NCBI RefSeq assembly: GCF_003837805.1
Contig: NZ_RQIT01000022.1
Span: 58,555-122,554 of the forward strand
Source: Bradyrhizobium sp. RP6
GTDB taxonomy: Bacteria > Pseudomonadota > Alphaproteobacteria > Rhizobiales > Xanthobacteraceae
Reading direction: 5' to 3'
DNA length: 64,000 nucleotides
Made by a program: the position numbers and the translations under genes. The notes under the pieces were generated by a model that saw nothing but the letters and a program-made list of their open reading frames with translations, was not told the DNA's origin and made no database searches. Position 1 is the first letter of the stretch; the number at the start of each line of letters is the position of its first letter. Shown here in pieces: positions 46,133-56,332 of this stretch.

Positions 46133-46490
46133 GCGACGAGGGGCCCGCCTGTCCTCCTGGCGCAGGATGACATTCTGCTACTGTGTCGCCCGACGGGTCA
46201 AGTTTGTTTCGCTAAAAGCGAAATTCGTTTCGAAACAAGACCTTGGCTACTGTGCATGGGGTTGTTTTCGCATTTCTTTGGTTCTTGGCCCCCGTGCGTT
46301 GCGATTGTCACATTCGCGTGCGGAAAAAATTCGCGCTGCATTCGTTCCGCGGATTGAAAGATTAATCATGCGCTGCACCTCGCGCACAGTGCGCGCATCG
46401 CTATTTTTCCGCACGTCTCGACACCTCCGATCAGCCGCACCATCATTCCCGAACGCAGATGAATGACGGCCGCGCGGCCGGGAGTGTGGA
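46133..46490. promoter_or_regulatory. Control region of the ssu operon with two palindromes
   Basis: About 360 bases without a gene, less GC-rich than the neighbours. At 46208-46224 TTTCGCT and AGCGAAA form a hairpin or operator, directly followed at 46228-46237 by the perfect palindrome GTTTCGAAAC. They share a TTTCG half-site and may bind a regulator of sulfonate use. The site is about 250 bases before ssuA. Confidence 0.45.
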
Positions 46491-47441
46491 ATGCAGCGTC
46501 GGGACTTTCTGAAACTGTCGATTGGAACAGCGGCCGCCGCTGCCTTCGCCTCGCCCGCAATCGCGCAAGGCGCGGTGAAGGAGATTCGTATCGGTTACCA
46601 GAAGAACGGCGTGCTGGTCATCACGCGCCAGCAGGCCGCTCTGGAAAAACATTTCACCCCGCAGGGCATTGAGGTGAAATGGGTCGAATTCTCCTCTGGT
46701 CCGCCCATGATGGAGGCGATGAATGTCGGCAGCGTCGATTACGGCGCGGTCGGCGATTCCCCGCCGGTGTTCGCACAGGCCGCCGGGGCCGCGATCGTCT
46801 ATGCCGCCGGCCAGCCGATCACCAACGGCCAGGGCATCCTGGTGCCGAAGGATTCGCCGATCCGCACCATCGCCGAATTGAAAGGCAGGCGCGTCGGCTT
46901 CACCAAGGGCTCCAGCGCCCACAACATCGTGGTGCAGACGCTGGAGCAGGCGGGCCTTACCTATGCCGACATCACGCCGGTCTATCTGACGCCGCCGGAC
47001 GCCGGCCCGGCCTTTGCCAATGGCGGTATCGAGGCCTGGGCAATCTGGGATCCTTACTTCGCGATCGGCGAGACCAGGCAGAGCGGCCGCATCCTGATCA
47101 ATGCGCGCGAGGTCACCAAGACCAATTCGTTCTACATCGCCAATCGTGACTTTGCGAAGAACCACGGCGCGATCCTGCAACAGATCGTCGAGGTCACCAC
47201 CGCGACCGCCAAATGGGCCGAGCAGCACCGCGACGAGGTCGCGAAATCGCTCGCTGCAGTGACCGGCATTCCTCTCGACATCCAGACCATCGCGGCGAAC
47301 CGCTCGTCGTTCGTGGTCGGCCCCGTCACCGACGACATCGTCGCGACCCAGCAGGGCGTCGCCGATCGCTTCCACAGGCTCGGCCTGATCCCGAAGCCGA
47401 TCGTGATTCGCGACATCGTGTGGCGCAACCCGGCAGCCTGA
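46491..47441 (+). CDS. ssuA: Sulfonate ABC transporter binding protein SsuA
   Basis: 316-residue periplasmic binding protein for aliphatic sulfonates. A Tat-type start (RRDFLKLSIGTAAAAAFASP) is followed by EIRIGYQKNGVLVITRQQ, VKWVEFSSGPPMMEAMNVG and the YGAVGDSPPVFAQAAG segment typical of SsuA. ATG 46491 follows GGGAG. First gene of ssuA-microprotein-ssuD-ssuC-ssuB-flavin reductase. Confidence 0.92.
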   Translation: MQRRDFLKLSIGTAAAAAFASPAIAQGAVKEIRIGYQKNGVLVITRQQAALEKHFTPQGIEVKWVEFSSGPPMMEAMNVGSVDYGAVGDSPPVFAQAAGAAIVYAAGQPITNGQGILVPKDSPIRTIAELKGRRVGFTKGSSAHNIVVQTLEQAGLTYADITPVYLTPPDAGPAFANGGIEAWAIWDPYFAIGETRQSGRILINAREVTKTNSFYIANRDFAKNHGAILQQIVEVTTATAKWAEQHRDEVAKSLAAVTGIPLDIQTIAANRSSFVVGPVTDDIVATQQGVADRFHRLGLIPKPIVIRDIVWRNPAA

Positions 47442-47479
47442 TCGTGCCGACCGGCCTGCCCATCAAAAAGGGTTTGAAG

Positions 47480-47566
47480 ATGAGACGCATCGTTCAACGT
47501 CTGATCGCGGCCATCGCGCTGTCGATCGGCATCGTCGCCGCGGCGGTCGGCACGACCTACGGTTAG
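47480..47566 (+). CDS. 28-residue membrane microprotein in the ssu operon
   Basis: Short reading frame starting ATG 47480 with AAAAGGG about 7 bases upstream and ending TAG 47566, ten bases before ssuD. It reads a basic head (MRRIVQR) then a single hydrophobic helix (LIAAIALSIGIVAAAVG) and TTYG. The good ribosome site, the tight fit in the operon and the clean helix suggest it is translated. It could stabilise the SsuBC complex, act as a leader peptide for ssuD, or be a simple signal-like peptide. Too short for standard gene calling. Confidence 0.55.
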   Translation: MRRIVQRLIAAIALSIGIVAAAVGTTYG

Positions 47567-47576
47567 GGGAACATCC

Positions 47577-48740
47577 ATGAGCCAATCCAAAAGCAACATC
47601 CTCTGGTTCCTGCCGACCCATGGTGACGGCCGCTATCTCGGCACCGGCATCGGCGGACGCGAGGTCGACTTCAACTATCTGCGCCAGATCGCGCAGGCCG
47701 CCGACCAGCTCGGCTATTTCGGCGTGCTGATCCCGACCGGCCGGTCCTGCGAGGATTCCTGGATCGTCGCCTCGAGCGTGGCGCCGTTCACCGAGCGGCT
47801 GCGCTATCTCGTGGCGGTACGTCCCGGCCTGCAATCGCCGAGCGTGGCGGCGCGCTTGACGGCGACGCTCGATCGCATCTCGAACGGCCGGCTGCTCGTC
47901 AACGTCGTCACCGGCGGCGATCCGGTCGAGAACAAGGGCGACGGAGTCTTCCTCGGCCATGACGAGCGCTACGAGGTCACCCGCGAGTTCCTGGGCGTCT
48001 ACAGCGACCTGCTTGCCGGCAAGACCGTCAATGTCGAAGGCAAGCACATCCGCATCGAGGGCGGCAGGCTGCTGTTTCCTCCGGTGCAGTCGCCGCGGCC
48101 GCCGCTCTATTTCGGCGGATCGTCCGATGCCGGCATCGACGTCGCGGTCGACACCGTCGACAAATATCTCACCTGGGGCGAGCCGCCGGCGCAGGTCGCC
48201 GAGAAGATCGCGAAGGTGAGGGAGGTTGCCGCCGCGCGGGGCAGAAGACTCTCCTTCGGCATCCGTCTGCACGTGATCGTCCGCGAGACCAACGAGCAGG
48301 CTTGGCGCGCCGCGAACGAGCTGATCAGGCATGTCAACGACGACACCATCGCGCTGGCGCAGAAGAACTTCGCCCGTATGGATTCCGTTGGCCAGCAGCG
48401 TATGGCGCAGCTCCATGGCGGCAGGCGCGACAAGCTCGAGATCGCGCCGAATCTGTGGGCCGGCGTCGGGCTCGTGCGCGGCGGGGCCGGCACCGCGCTG
48501 GTCGGCGACGCCCAGACCGTCGCGGCGCGCATCAGGGAGTATCAGGATCTCGGCATCGATACCTTCATCATGTCGGGCTATCCGCATCTGGAGGAAGCCT
48601 ATCGCTTCGCCGAGCTGGTGTTCCCGCTACTTTCGCTGGAGCGGCCGAGCAACGTGACGAAGCTCCATTTCAACGGCGGTCCGTTCGGCGAGACGGTCGG
48701 CAGCGATCTCCGTCCGCAGCACCGGGTGTCGCAGTCATGA
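47577..48740 (+). CDS. ssuD: FMNH2-dependent alkanesulfonate monooxygenase SsuD
   Basis: 387-residue cytosolic luciferase-fold enzyme splitting alkanesulfonates to aldehyde and sulfite. Family marks are ILWFLPTHGDGRYLG at the start, RPGLQSPSVAARLTATLDRI, NVVTGGDPVENKGDG, and LYFGGSSDAG. It needs reduced FMN, probably from the flavin reductase at 50434-51015. ATG 47577 follows TAGGGGAA; its stop overlaps the ssuC start (ATGA). Confidence 0.95.
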   Translation: MSQSKSNILWFLPTHGDGRYLGTGIGGREVDFNYLRQIAQAADQLGYFGVLIPTGRSCEDSWIVASSVAPFTERLRYLVAVRPGLQSPSVAARLTATLDRISNGRLLVNVVTGGDPVENKGDGVFLGHDERYEVTREFLGVYSDLLAGKTVNVEGKHIRIEGGRLLFPPVQSPRPPLYFGGSSDAGIDVAVDTVDKYLTWGEPPAQVAEKIAKVREVAAARGRRLSFGIRLHVIVRETNEQAWRAANELIRHVNDDTIALAQKNFARMDSVGQQRMAQLHGGRRDKLEIAPNLWAGVGLVRGGAGTALVGDAQTVAARIREYQDLGIDTFIMSGYPHLEEAYRFAELVFPLLSLERPSNVTKLHFNGGPFGETVGSDLRPQHRVSQS

Positions 48741-49543
48741 GCCTGATCGACAGCATTTCGTTTCCGCGCAGCCTGCGCCTGCCGCGCCTCGACGGCCTGA
48801 TCCAGTGGATCGTGCCGCTCGCCATCATCGCGATCTGGCAGGTCGCGAGCGTGACCGGCTTCGTGCCGACCCGCGTGCTGCCGGCGCCGAGCGACGTCGT
48901 GCTGGCCGGCTGGAAGCTGCTGCTCTCCGGCGAGCTCGTCCGCAACATCTGGGTCTCGTTCTGGCGCGCCTCGATCGGCTTCCTGATCGGCGGCGGCATC
49001 GGCTTCGCGTTCGGCCTCGCCAACGGCCTGTCTCAGCTCTCGGCCAAGCTCACCGACACCACGCTGCAGATGGTGCGCAACGTGCCGCATCTGGCGCTGA
49101 TCCCGCTGGTCATCCTCTGGTTCGGCATCGACGAGAGCGCAAAGCTGTTCCTGGTGGCGCTGGGCGTGTTCTTCCCGATCTATCTCAACACGCTGCACGG
49201 CATCCGCACCGTTGATCCGCAGCTGATCGAGATGGGCCGCATCTACGGCATGACCGACGGCGAATTGTTCTGACGCGTCATCTTCCCTGGCGCGCTGCCC
49301 TCGATCTTCGTCGGCATCCGCTTCGCGCTCGGAATCATGTGGCTGACCCTGATCGTCGCCGAGACCATCGCGGCGTCCTCAGGGCTTGGCTACATGGCGA
49401 TGCAGGCGCGTGAGTTCATGCTGATCGACGTCGTCGTGCTCTCGATCCTGATCTACGCTCTGCTCGGCAAGCTCGCCGACAGCGCCTCCCGGGTGCTGGA
49501 GCGCCTGACGCTCTCCTGGCACTCCGCCTTCCAGAAACGTTGA
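48737..49543 (+). pseudogene. ssuC: Sulfonate ABC permease SsuC, interrupted by TGA
   Basis: The 268-codon frame encodes an SsuC permease with all helices and the EAA loop (LIEMGRIYGMTDGELF, then RVIFPGALPSIF), but codon 179 (49271-49273) is TGA where the family has TGG (Trp of FWRVI). The break falls in the loop that docks on the ATPase, so the truncated protein should not work. The remaining 89 codons show no further damage, pointing to a very recent mutation or a base-call error. It overlaps ssuD (ATGA) and reaches ssuB. Confidence 0.88.
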
Positions 49544-49563
49544 GCCAAAATACTGGGAATCAC

Positions 49564-50400
49564 ATGCAGACAGCGCTTCGTACGTCCCTTCCCGAGACCG
49601 AGCTCGCCAGCCGCGCCGATTTCGTCCCTCATGCTCGTGTCGTGCATGGGGAGCGTCCGGTTCACACCGGCGGCCGGCCGCTTAGCATCCGGGGCTTGCG
49701 CAAATCCTTCTGCGACAACGAGGTGCTGCGCGGCATCGACCTGCACATCCCCGCCGGCCAGTTCGTCGCGATTGTCGGAAAAAGCGGCTGCGGCAAGAGC
49801 ACGCTGCTGCGTCTGATCGCCGGCCTGGACGGGATCGACGCCGGCAGCATCAGCTTCGGCGGTGACGTCCAGCCCGAAGACATCCGCGTGATGTTCCAGG
49901 AGCCGCGGCTCTTACCCTGGGCCCGCGTGCTCGCCAATGTCGAGGTCGGCCTCGGCCGCGATCGTGCCTCCAGCGATGCGCATGCGCGTGCCGAGAAAGC
50001 CTTGAGCGAGGTCAGTCTCGCCGACAAGCGCGACCAATGGCCCTCGGTGCTGTCGGGCGGACAGAAGCAGCGCGTCGCGCTCGGCCGCGCGCTGGTCTCG
50101 CGCCCGCGCGTGCTCGCCTTCGACGAGCCGCTCGGCGCACTGGACGCTTTGACCCGCATCTCGATGCAGCGGCTCCTGGAGCGCGTCTGGCGGGACCAGG
50201 GCTTTACCGCGATCCTGGTGACCCACGACGTCTCCGAGGCCGTCGCCCTGGCGGACCGGGTGCTGGTGATCGAGGAGGGCCGCATCGCCCATGACGTCAC
50301 GGTCAACGCGCTCCGGCCGCGCCAGCGTGGCTCGGCAGAGCTTGCAAGCCTTGAAGGCTCGATCCTGAGCCACCTTTTGTCGGCGGACGATCGTACCTAA
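49564..50400 (+). CDS. ssuB: Sulfonate ABC transporter ATPase SsuB
   Basis: 278-residue ATPase driving sulfonate import. Walker A GKSGCGKS lies at 72-79, followed by the Q-loop FQEPRLLPW, the signature LSGGQKQR, Walker B VLAFDEP and the H-loop LVTHD. An N-terminal tail of about 40 residues is longer than in E. coli SsuB. ATG 49564 is preferred; a TTG at 49540 overlapping the ssuC stop is also in frame. It remains intact despite the broken ssuC. Confidence 0.92.
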   Translation: MQTALRTSLPETELASRADFVPHARVVHGERPVHTGGRPLSIRGLRKSFCDNEVLRGIDLHIPAGQFVAIVGKSGCGKSTLLRLIAGLDGIDAGSISFGGDVQPEDIRVMFQEPRLLPWARVLANVEVGLGRDRASSDAHARAEKALSEVSLADKRDQWPSVLSGGQKQRVALGRALVSRPRVLAFDEPLGALDALTRISMQRLLERVWRDQGFTAILVTHDVSEAVALADRVLVIEEGRIAHDVTVNALRPRQRGSAELASLEGSILSHLLSADDRT

Positions 50401-50433
50401 ATGAGAGGGAACCCCGCTTCGGGGAGCAATGCC

Positions 50434-51015
50434 ATGAATGTAGTGCCCCGCGATCTCATGACCGAAATCCCCGTCTCGTCCGCCGATTTCCGCGGCGCCA
50501 TGCGCCACCTCACCGGCGGTGTCAGCGTCATCACCGCCGGGCGGGGCAAGGATATTACGGGTATGACGGTGACCTCGGTCTCCTCGCTATCGGTCGAGCC
50601 GCCGACGCTGCTGGTCAGCATCAACCGCGATGCGTCGTCCTTTCCGCTGATCAGGCGCCACGGCGCCTTCGGCGTGAACATTCTCAATGCCGACCAGCTC
50701 GATATTGCCGAGCGCTTTTCCGGCAAGGGCGGGCTGAAGGGTGCCGATCGTTTCAAAGGCGCCGAATGGGTGACGGCGGTCTCCGGCGTTCCGCTCCTGG
50801 TTGGCGCGCTCTCGGCCTTCGATTGCGAGGTCGAGGAGATCGTCGAACGCCACTCGCACGGCATCGTTATCGGCCGTGTCAGGAATATCAGGAACTCGGC
50901 CCGCACCGCCGCGCTGGCCTATTGGCACGGCCAGTATGTGGCGGTCGATCAGGACGAAGACGCGGCCAGGCTCGCGGATGTCAGCCTTCCCGCGCGCGGC
51001 CGGCGCGGCATTTGA
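50434..51015 (+). CDS. Flavin reductase (HpaC-like) of the ssu operon
   Basis: 193-residue split-barrel flavin reductase: FRGAMRHLTGGVSVITAG, DITGMTVTSVSSLSVEPPTL, and the later HGIVIGRVRNIR. It should supply FMNH2 to SsuD, the job of SsuE in E. coli, although it belongs to a different family from SsuE. ATG 50434 is chosen because GGGGAG (50421-50426) lies 7 bases upstream; ATG 50401, right after the ssuB stop, has no such site. Confidence 0.88.
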   Translation: MNVVPRDLMTEIPVSSADFRGAMRHLTGGVSVITAGRGKDITGMTVTSVSSLSVEPPTLLVSINRDASSFPLIRRHGAFGVNILNADQLDIAERFSGKGGLKGADRFKGAEWVTAVSGVPLLVGALSAFDCEVEEIVERHSHGIVIGRVRNIRNSARTAALAYWHGQYVAVDQDEDAARLADVSLPARGRRGI

Positions 51016-51111
51016 TCGCCGCGCGTGGCGGCGCCGAAGGCTGGCCTTTTCCCCATCATCGCTCTAGAAGCGCCCTGAGCCTTCCCGCCGGGACGGCAGA
51101 GGAGCGGAACG

Positions 51112-51267
51112 ATGAAGCGCATCGCGATCCTAGCGTTCTACGCCGTCGGCGCGCTCGCGATCGCCTATCTCGCGCTCTACGCCTATGCGACGTTCCGCGG
51201 CCAGCCGATCGTGCCGGGCGACCCCATCCACATCTTCCGCAAGCCCGACGCGCCGAGTTATTCGTGA
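51112..51267 (+). CDS. Small membrane-anchored hypothetical protein (51 aa)
   Basis: Reading frame with a very good ribosome site (GAGGAGC before ATG 51112). It has a membrane helix at about 5-26 (AILAFYAVGALAIAYLALYA) and a short polar tail (GQPIVPGDPIHIFRKPDAP). Function unknown. It lies 96 bases after the flavin reductase and may be cotranscribed. Too short for standard gene calling. Confidence 0.65.
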   Translation: MKRIAILAFYAVGALAIAYLALYAYATFRGQPIVPGDPIHIFRKPDAPSYS

Positions 51268-51281
51268 CGACACTGTGCCCT

Positions 51282-51366
51282 CGTCATGGCCGGGCTTGAC
51301 CCGGCCATTCACGTGCACCGGCGATTTCGGAGAACGTGGATGCCCGGGTCAAGCCCGGGCATGACG
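51282..51366. repeat. Dispersed palindromic repeat, class C (second copy)
   Basis: CATGGCCGGGCTTGACCCGG hairpin, an ACGTG/ACGTGGA middle, and a CCCGGG-TCAAG-CCCGGG hairpin. Same design as 22158-22243, in a gap between convergent genes. Confidence 0.75.
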
Positions 51367-51378
51367 GAAGAGTGTGGG

Positions 51379-52527
51379 CTACCCCCGCAAAATCGCCAGC
51401 GCTAGCGCCTGCGCGCGGGGCACGATGCTGTCGAGCTCGAGATATTCCTCCGGCGTGTGCGCGAGCCCGCCGACCGGCCCGAGGCCGCAGATGGTCGGCG
51501 TGCCGACAGCGGCGGTGAAGCCGGAATCGGCGCAGCCGCCGGAGAATTCGCCCTGCAGCGTGGTGAGCCCGACCTGTCTTGCGGCAGCCTGATAATTTTC
51601 GAACAGCGCCTTCGAATCCGCGCTCTGCACCACCGGCACGAACTCGCCCTTGATCGTGAGCGTTGCACTCGTGCCCGGCACGTAGGACGTCGCGACGATC
51701 GTCTCGATTGCGGCCATCACCCTCGCGCGATCCGCCGGATCGACGTAACGCAGGTCGATCTGACCCTCGGCGTAAGGCGCCGTGGTGTTGACGGACTGCC
51801 CGCCCGAGACCAGGCCGACATTCAGCGTGATGCCCTTGTCGAGATCGGTCAGCGCATGGATATGGACGATCTTGTGCGCGAGCTCGCCGATCGCGCTGAT
51901 GCCGGCAGCAAAGTTGGCGCCGGAATGCGCGGCTTTGCCTGTGACGGCCATGTGCATGAAGATGCCGCCCTTGCGCCCGGTGACGACGTTGCCCGTGGGC
52001 CGGCCGGGCTCGGAATTGAACACCGCGCGCGCGGCGCGTCCCTCGCGTTCGATCACCGGGCGCGAGGAGGGCGAGCCGATCTCCTCGTCGGAGGTGATCA
52101 ATACCTTGATCGGGTGCGGCGAGCCGCCGAATTTGTGGAAGGCGGTCGCCACGAACACGTTCATGACGAGGCCGGATTTCATGTCGGCGACACCTGGTCC
52201 ATAGGCGCGGCCATCTCGGATCGTGAACGGACGCTGCCCGGCTTCGCCCTTGCCGAACACGGTGTCGCGATGCCCCATCAACAGCACCGGCTTCTCGTTG
52301 CTGCCGGGTTTTGCAACCTCCGCATGGATCGCGTCGCCGAAGGCGGCGTTGGCCTCGCGCCGGAACGGAATGCCGTGCTCGGCAAAGTGCCGCTCGAACC
52401 GCGCACCGACCGCATCGACGTCTTCCTTGTCGTAGGACCCGGAATCGATGTTCACGACGTCGCGGAGCAGATCGATCATCGCCTGCCGCTGCGACGCCAG
52501 CCAATCCGTGATTTGAGCTTCAGACAT
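51379..52527 (-). CDS. M20-family metallopeptidase (carboxypeptidase G2-like)
   Basis: 382-residue zinc peptidase or amidohydrolase. Metal ligands are seen in LLMGHRDTVF (His, Asp), GPGVADMKSG (Asp), ITSDEEIGS (catalytic Glu pair), VFNSEPG and the final AHTPEEYLE (His). The dimerisation insert GKAAHSG is present. No signal peptide, so a cytosolic role in cleaving glutamate-type amides is likely. Substrate not certain. Confidence 0.88.
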   Translation of the reverse strand: MSEAQITDWLASQRQAMIDLLRDVVNIDSGSYDKEDVDAVGARFERHFAEHGIPFRREANAAFGDAIHAEVAKPGSNEKPVLLMGHRDTVFGKGEAGQRPFTIRDGRAYGPGVADMKSGLVMNVFVATAFHKFGGSPHPIKVLITSDEEIGSPSSRPVIEREGRAARAVFNSEPGRPTGNVVTGRKGGIFMHMAVTGKAAHSGANFAAGISAIGELAHKIVHIHALTDLDKGITLNVGLVSGGQSVNTTAPYAEGQIDLRYVDPADRARVMAAIETIVATSYVPGTSATLTIKGEFVPVVQSADSKALFENYQAAARQVGLTTLQGEFSGGCADSGFTAAVGTPTICGLGPVGGLAHTPEEYLELDSIVPRAQALALAILRG

Positions 52528-52627
52528 GTGGTTCCTCGCGTATTTTCGGGCGGAGTTATAGGGCCTGGCGCGAGGATGGCCTAGTCGCGTGGCGCGCTCC
52601 CGTTATGCGAGGACCGCTCTCTCCGCC

Positions 52628-52759
52628 GTCATTGCGAGCACAGCGAAGCAATCCAGTCTGTCACCGCGGAGGGATTCTGGATTGCTTCGCTCCGCTCGCA
52701 ATGACGACGATTGGCGGCCTGCATTCAAACGAGATGCCCGGGACTGAGCCCCGGGCATC
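52628..52759. repeat. Dispersed repeats: class A copy and single GATGCCCGGG hairpin
   Basis: 52628-52705 repeats the class A element of 5902-5980 with a few changes (arms GTCATTGCGAGCACAGCG and CTTCGCTCCGCTCGC). Next to it, 52733-52759 is a perfect GATGCCCGGG/CCCGGGCATC hairpin related to class C. Together they fill the gap between flbD and the peptidase gene. Confidence 0.8.
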
Positions 52760-52785
52760 TGCATTCTCTCAACCAGCGTGGCCGC

Positions 52786-54171
<1,386 letters not shown>

Positions 54172-54227
54172 GTCAGTCTCCTGTCCGTCTGTTCGCGCTG
54201 CCGCGCGTCATGTCCTTGCGTCTTGTG

Positions 54228-54578
54228 CTAGCCGCGTTCGGCCTTGATGATTTCCGTCATGGTGACGCCGAGCTTGTCCTCGACCAGGACGACTTCGCCG
54301 CGGGCGACCAGCTTGTTGTTGACGTAGATGTCGATGGCTTCGCCGACGCGCCGGTCGAGCTCGAGCACGGTGCCCGGTCCGAGCTTCAGGAGCTCGCCGA
54401 CGTCCATCTTCGAACGGCCGAGCACGGCCGAGACCTGCACCGGAACGTCGAACACCGCTTCGAGGTCGGCGGCGGCACGCGCCGCATATTCGTCCTCGTT
54501 GTAGCCGACGTCGGCTCCGGTCGGCGGCATCGGGCCGTTGAGATCGGGCAACGGGACCTGTCCGTCGGTGTCGCTCAT
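54228..54578 (-). CDS. fliN: Flagellar C-ring protein FliN
   Basis: 116-residue switch protein with the SpoA/SPOA domain: VFDVPVQVSAVLGRSKMDVG, LGPGTVLELDRRVGEAIDIY and NNKLVARGEVVLVEDKLGV. It forms the lower C-ring with FliM and helps torque reversal and export. It starts three bases after fliH ends. Confidence 0.95.
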   Translation of the reverse strand: MSDTDGQVPLPDLNGPMPPTGADVGYNEDEYAARAAADLEAVFDVPVQVSAVLGRSKMDVGELLKLGPGTVLELDRRVGEAIDIYVNNKLVARGEVVLVEDKLGVTMTEIIKAERG

Positions 54579-54581
54579 GGC

Positions 54582-55205
54582 TTAGCTCCCCCTGCGGGAC
54601 GCGATATAGCGTCCGACCATTTCGTCGATCTTGGCCAGGATGGCGCCGCGCTCCAGCACGACGCCGCCATCGGCCCATTCGATCCGGCAGTCGCCGGTGG
54701 CAATTTCCGGCTCGGCCAGGATCACCAGCCGGCCCTCGAAGCCGCTCTGTTTGGCGAGCCGCTCGATCTTCTCGCGCGCGGCGTCGTAGAGCGCATCGTT
54801 GATGCGGACGACGAGATGCGGCGTCGCGACCAGATGCGAGAAGCAGTCCTTGACCAGCGCGATGACCTCGCCGAGCGGCTCGGCGGCGACCAGGTCGGCG
54901 CACAGCTTGCGCGCCACCGCGACCGCGACCTCGACCGCCTCGGTCTCCATCCTGGTCTCGATGCCGCCGATGCCGGAGGCGACGCCCCGAATTGCGATGT
55001 TGATCTCCTCCATGGCGAGCGCGACGCGGCGGTCGCTCTCGGCCTTGGCCTCGCGCTGACCGGCGGCAAAGCCGTCCTGGTAGGCGCGCGCCTCGGCTTC
55101 CGCGACCTTCTGGGCGATCTCGGCTGCGGTCGCGGCCTTCTCGCGCGTCGCCCGCTCGGGCGCTGCGAAGTCGGTATCGAACAGGAATTTTGCCGGAGCG
55201 GCCAT
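54582..55205 (-). CDS. fliH: Flagellar export ATPase regulator FliH (FlbE-like)
   Basis: 207-residue FliH homologue, the counterpart of Caulobacter FlbE by position and type. A coiled-coil middle (AEIAQKVAEAEARAYQDGF, then GQREAKAESDRRVALAMEE) leads to the C-terminal domain with LVVRINDALYDAAREKI and GDCRIEWADGGVVL. It binds FliI and the C-ring. Start ATG 55205 overlaps the fliG stop by one base (TGATG). Confidence 0.88.
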   Translation of the reverse strand: MAAPAKFLFDTDFAAPERATREKAATAAEIAQKVAEAEARAYQDGFAAGQREAKAESDRRVALAMEEINIAIRGVASGIGGIETRMETEAVEVAVAVARKLCADLVAAEPLGEVIALVKDCFSHLVATPHLVVRINDALYDAAREKIERLAKQSGFEGRLVILAEPEIATGDCRIEWADGGVVLERGAILAKIDEMVGRYIASRRGS

Positions 55206-56302
55206 CAGTACACCAGCTCGTCGTCGGCGCGGTTCTTGGTCAGCATGATCTCGCCCTTGGCGGCGAGGTCCTTGGCGAGGTTGACCAGAAGCGCCTGGGC
55301 CTCGTCGACGTCGCGCAGGCGCACCGGGCCCATCGCCGCCATGTCGTCCTGGAGCATCTTGGCCGCGCGCGAGGACATGTTGCCGAAGAAGAAGTTGCGG
55401 ACGTCCTCGTTGGCGCTCTTGAGCGCGACGCCGAGCTTGTCCTTGTCGACGTTGCGCATCAGGGTCTGGGCGGAGCCGGAGTCGAGCTTGACGAGGTCGT
55501 CGAAGGTGAACATCAGCGCCTTGATCCGCTCGGCGGATTCGCGGTTGTCCTCTTCCAGAGAAGTGATGAAGCGGGTTTCGGTCTGGCGGTCGAAATTGTT
55601 GAAGATTTCCGCCATCACCTCGTGGGCGTCGCGACGGCGGGTCTGCGACAGGTTGGACATGAATTCGGTGCGCAGCGTCTTCTCGACGCTCTCGATCACC
55701 TCCTTCTGCACCGCCTCCATCTTCAGCATGCGGTTGACGACGTCGAGCGCGAGCTCCTCGGGCAGGATGCCGAGCACGCGGGCGGCGTGCTCCGACTTCA
55801 GCTTCGACAGAACCACGGCGATGGTCTGCGGGTATTCGTTCTTCAGGTAGTTGGCGAGGACCTCTTCCTGCACGTTGGAGAGCTTCTCCCACATGTTGCG
55901 CCCCGCGGGGCCGCGGATCTCGTCCATGATGCCGTTGACGCGCTCCGGCGGCAGGTATTGCTGCAGCAGCCGCTCGGTGGCGTCGAAATTGCCCATCAGC
56001 GCGCCCGAGGCCGACATGCGCGAGACGAATTCGAGCAGCATGTCCTCGACGGTGTCGACCTCGACGGTGCCGAGCGTCGACATCTCCAGCGAGAGCTGGC
56101 GCACCTCGTCGTCGTCGAGCAGGCTCCAGATCTTGCCGCCATATTGCTCGCCCAACGCCAGCATCAGGATCGCGGCACGCTTCGGCCCGGGCAGCTGCGC
56201 GAGGCCCTTGCCGTCGGCGGCGCGGATGCCGGCGCGCTGACCGAGCGTGGAGATCACGCTGGTGATGTCGTTCGAATTGGCGTTTTGCAGACTGGCGGCC
56301 AT
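55205..56302 (-). CDS. fliG: Flagellar motor switch protein FliG
   Basis: 365-residue C-ring protein carrying the charges that meet the stator. Seen: GPKRAAILMLALGEQYGGKI (N-terminal, FliF-binding), EYPQTIAVVLSKLKSEHAAR (middle) and MFTFDDLVKLDSGSAQTLM (C-terminal torque region). It lies 30 bases downstream of fliF and is coupled to fliH. Confidence 0.96.
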   Translation of the reverse strand: MAASLQNANSNDITSVISTLGQRAGIRAADGKGLAQLPGPKRAAILMLALGEQYGGKIWSLLDDDEVRQLSLEMSTLGTVEVDTVEDMLLEFVSRMSASGALMGNFDATERLLQQYLPPERVNGIMDEIRGPAGRNMWEKLSNVQEEVLANYLKNEYPQTIAVVLSKLKSEHAARVLGILPEELALDVVNRMLKMEAVQKEVIESVEKTLRTEFMSNLSQTRRRDAHEVMAEIFNNFDRQTETRFITSLEEDNRESAERIKALMFTFDDLVKLDSGSAQTLMRNVDKDKLGVALKSANEDVRNFFFGNMSSRAAKMLQDDMAAMGPVRLRDVDEAQALLVNLAKDLAAKGEIMLTKNRADDELVY

Positions 56303-56332
56303 GTCAGATCACTTCTTGATTCACTTGGCGGA

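Noticed and set aside
49271..49273. TGA in ssuC read as selenocysteine or Trp
   Set aside because: The family has Trp here, not Cys, no SECIS-like hairpin was evident, and standard UGA termination is used by many neighbouring genes.
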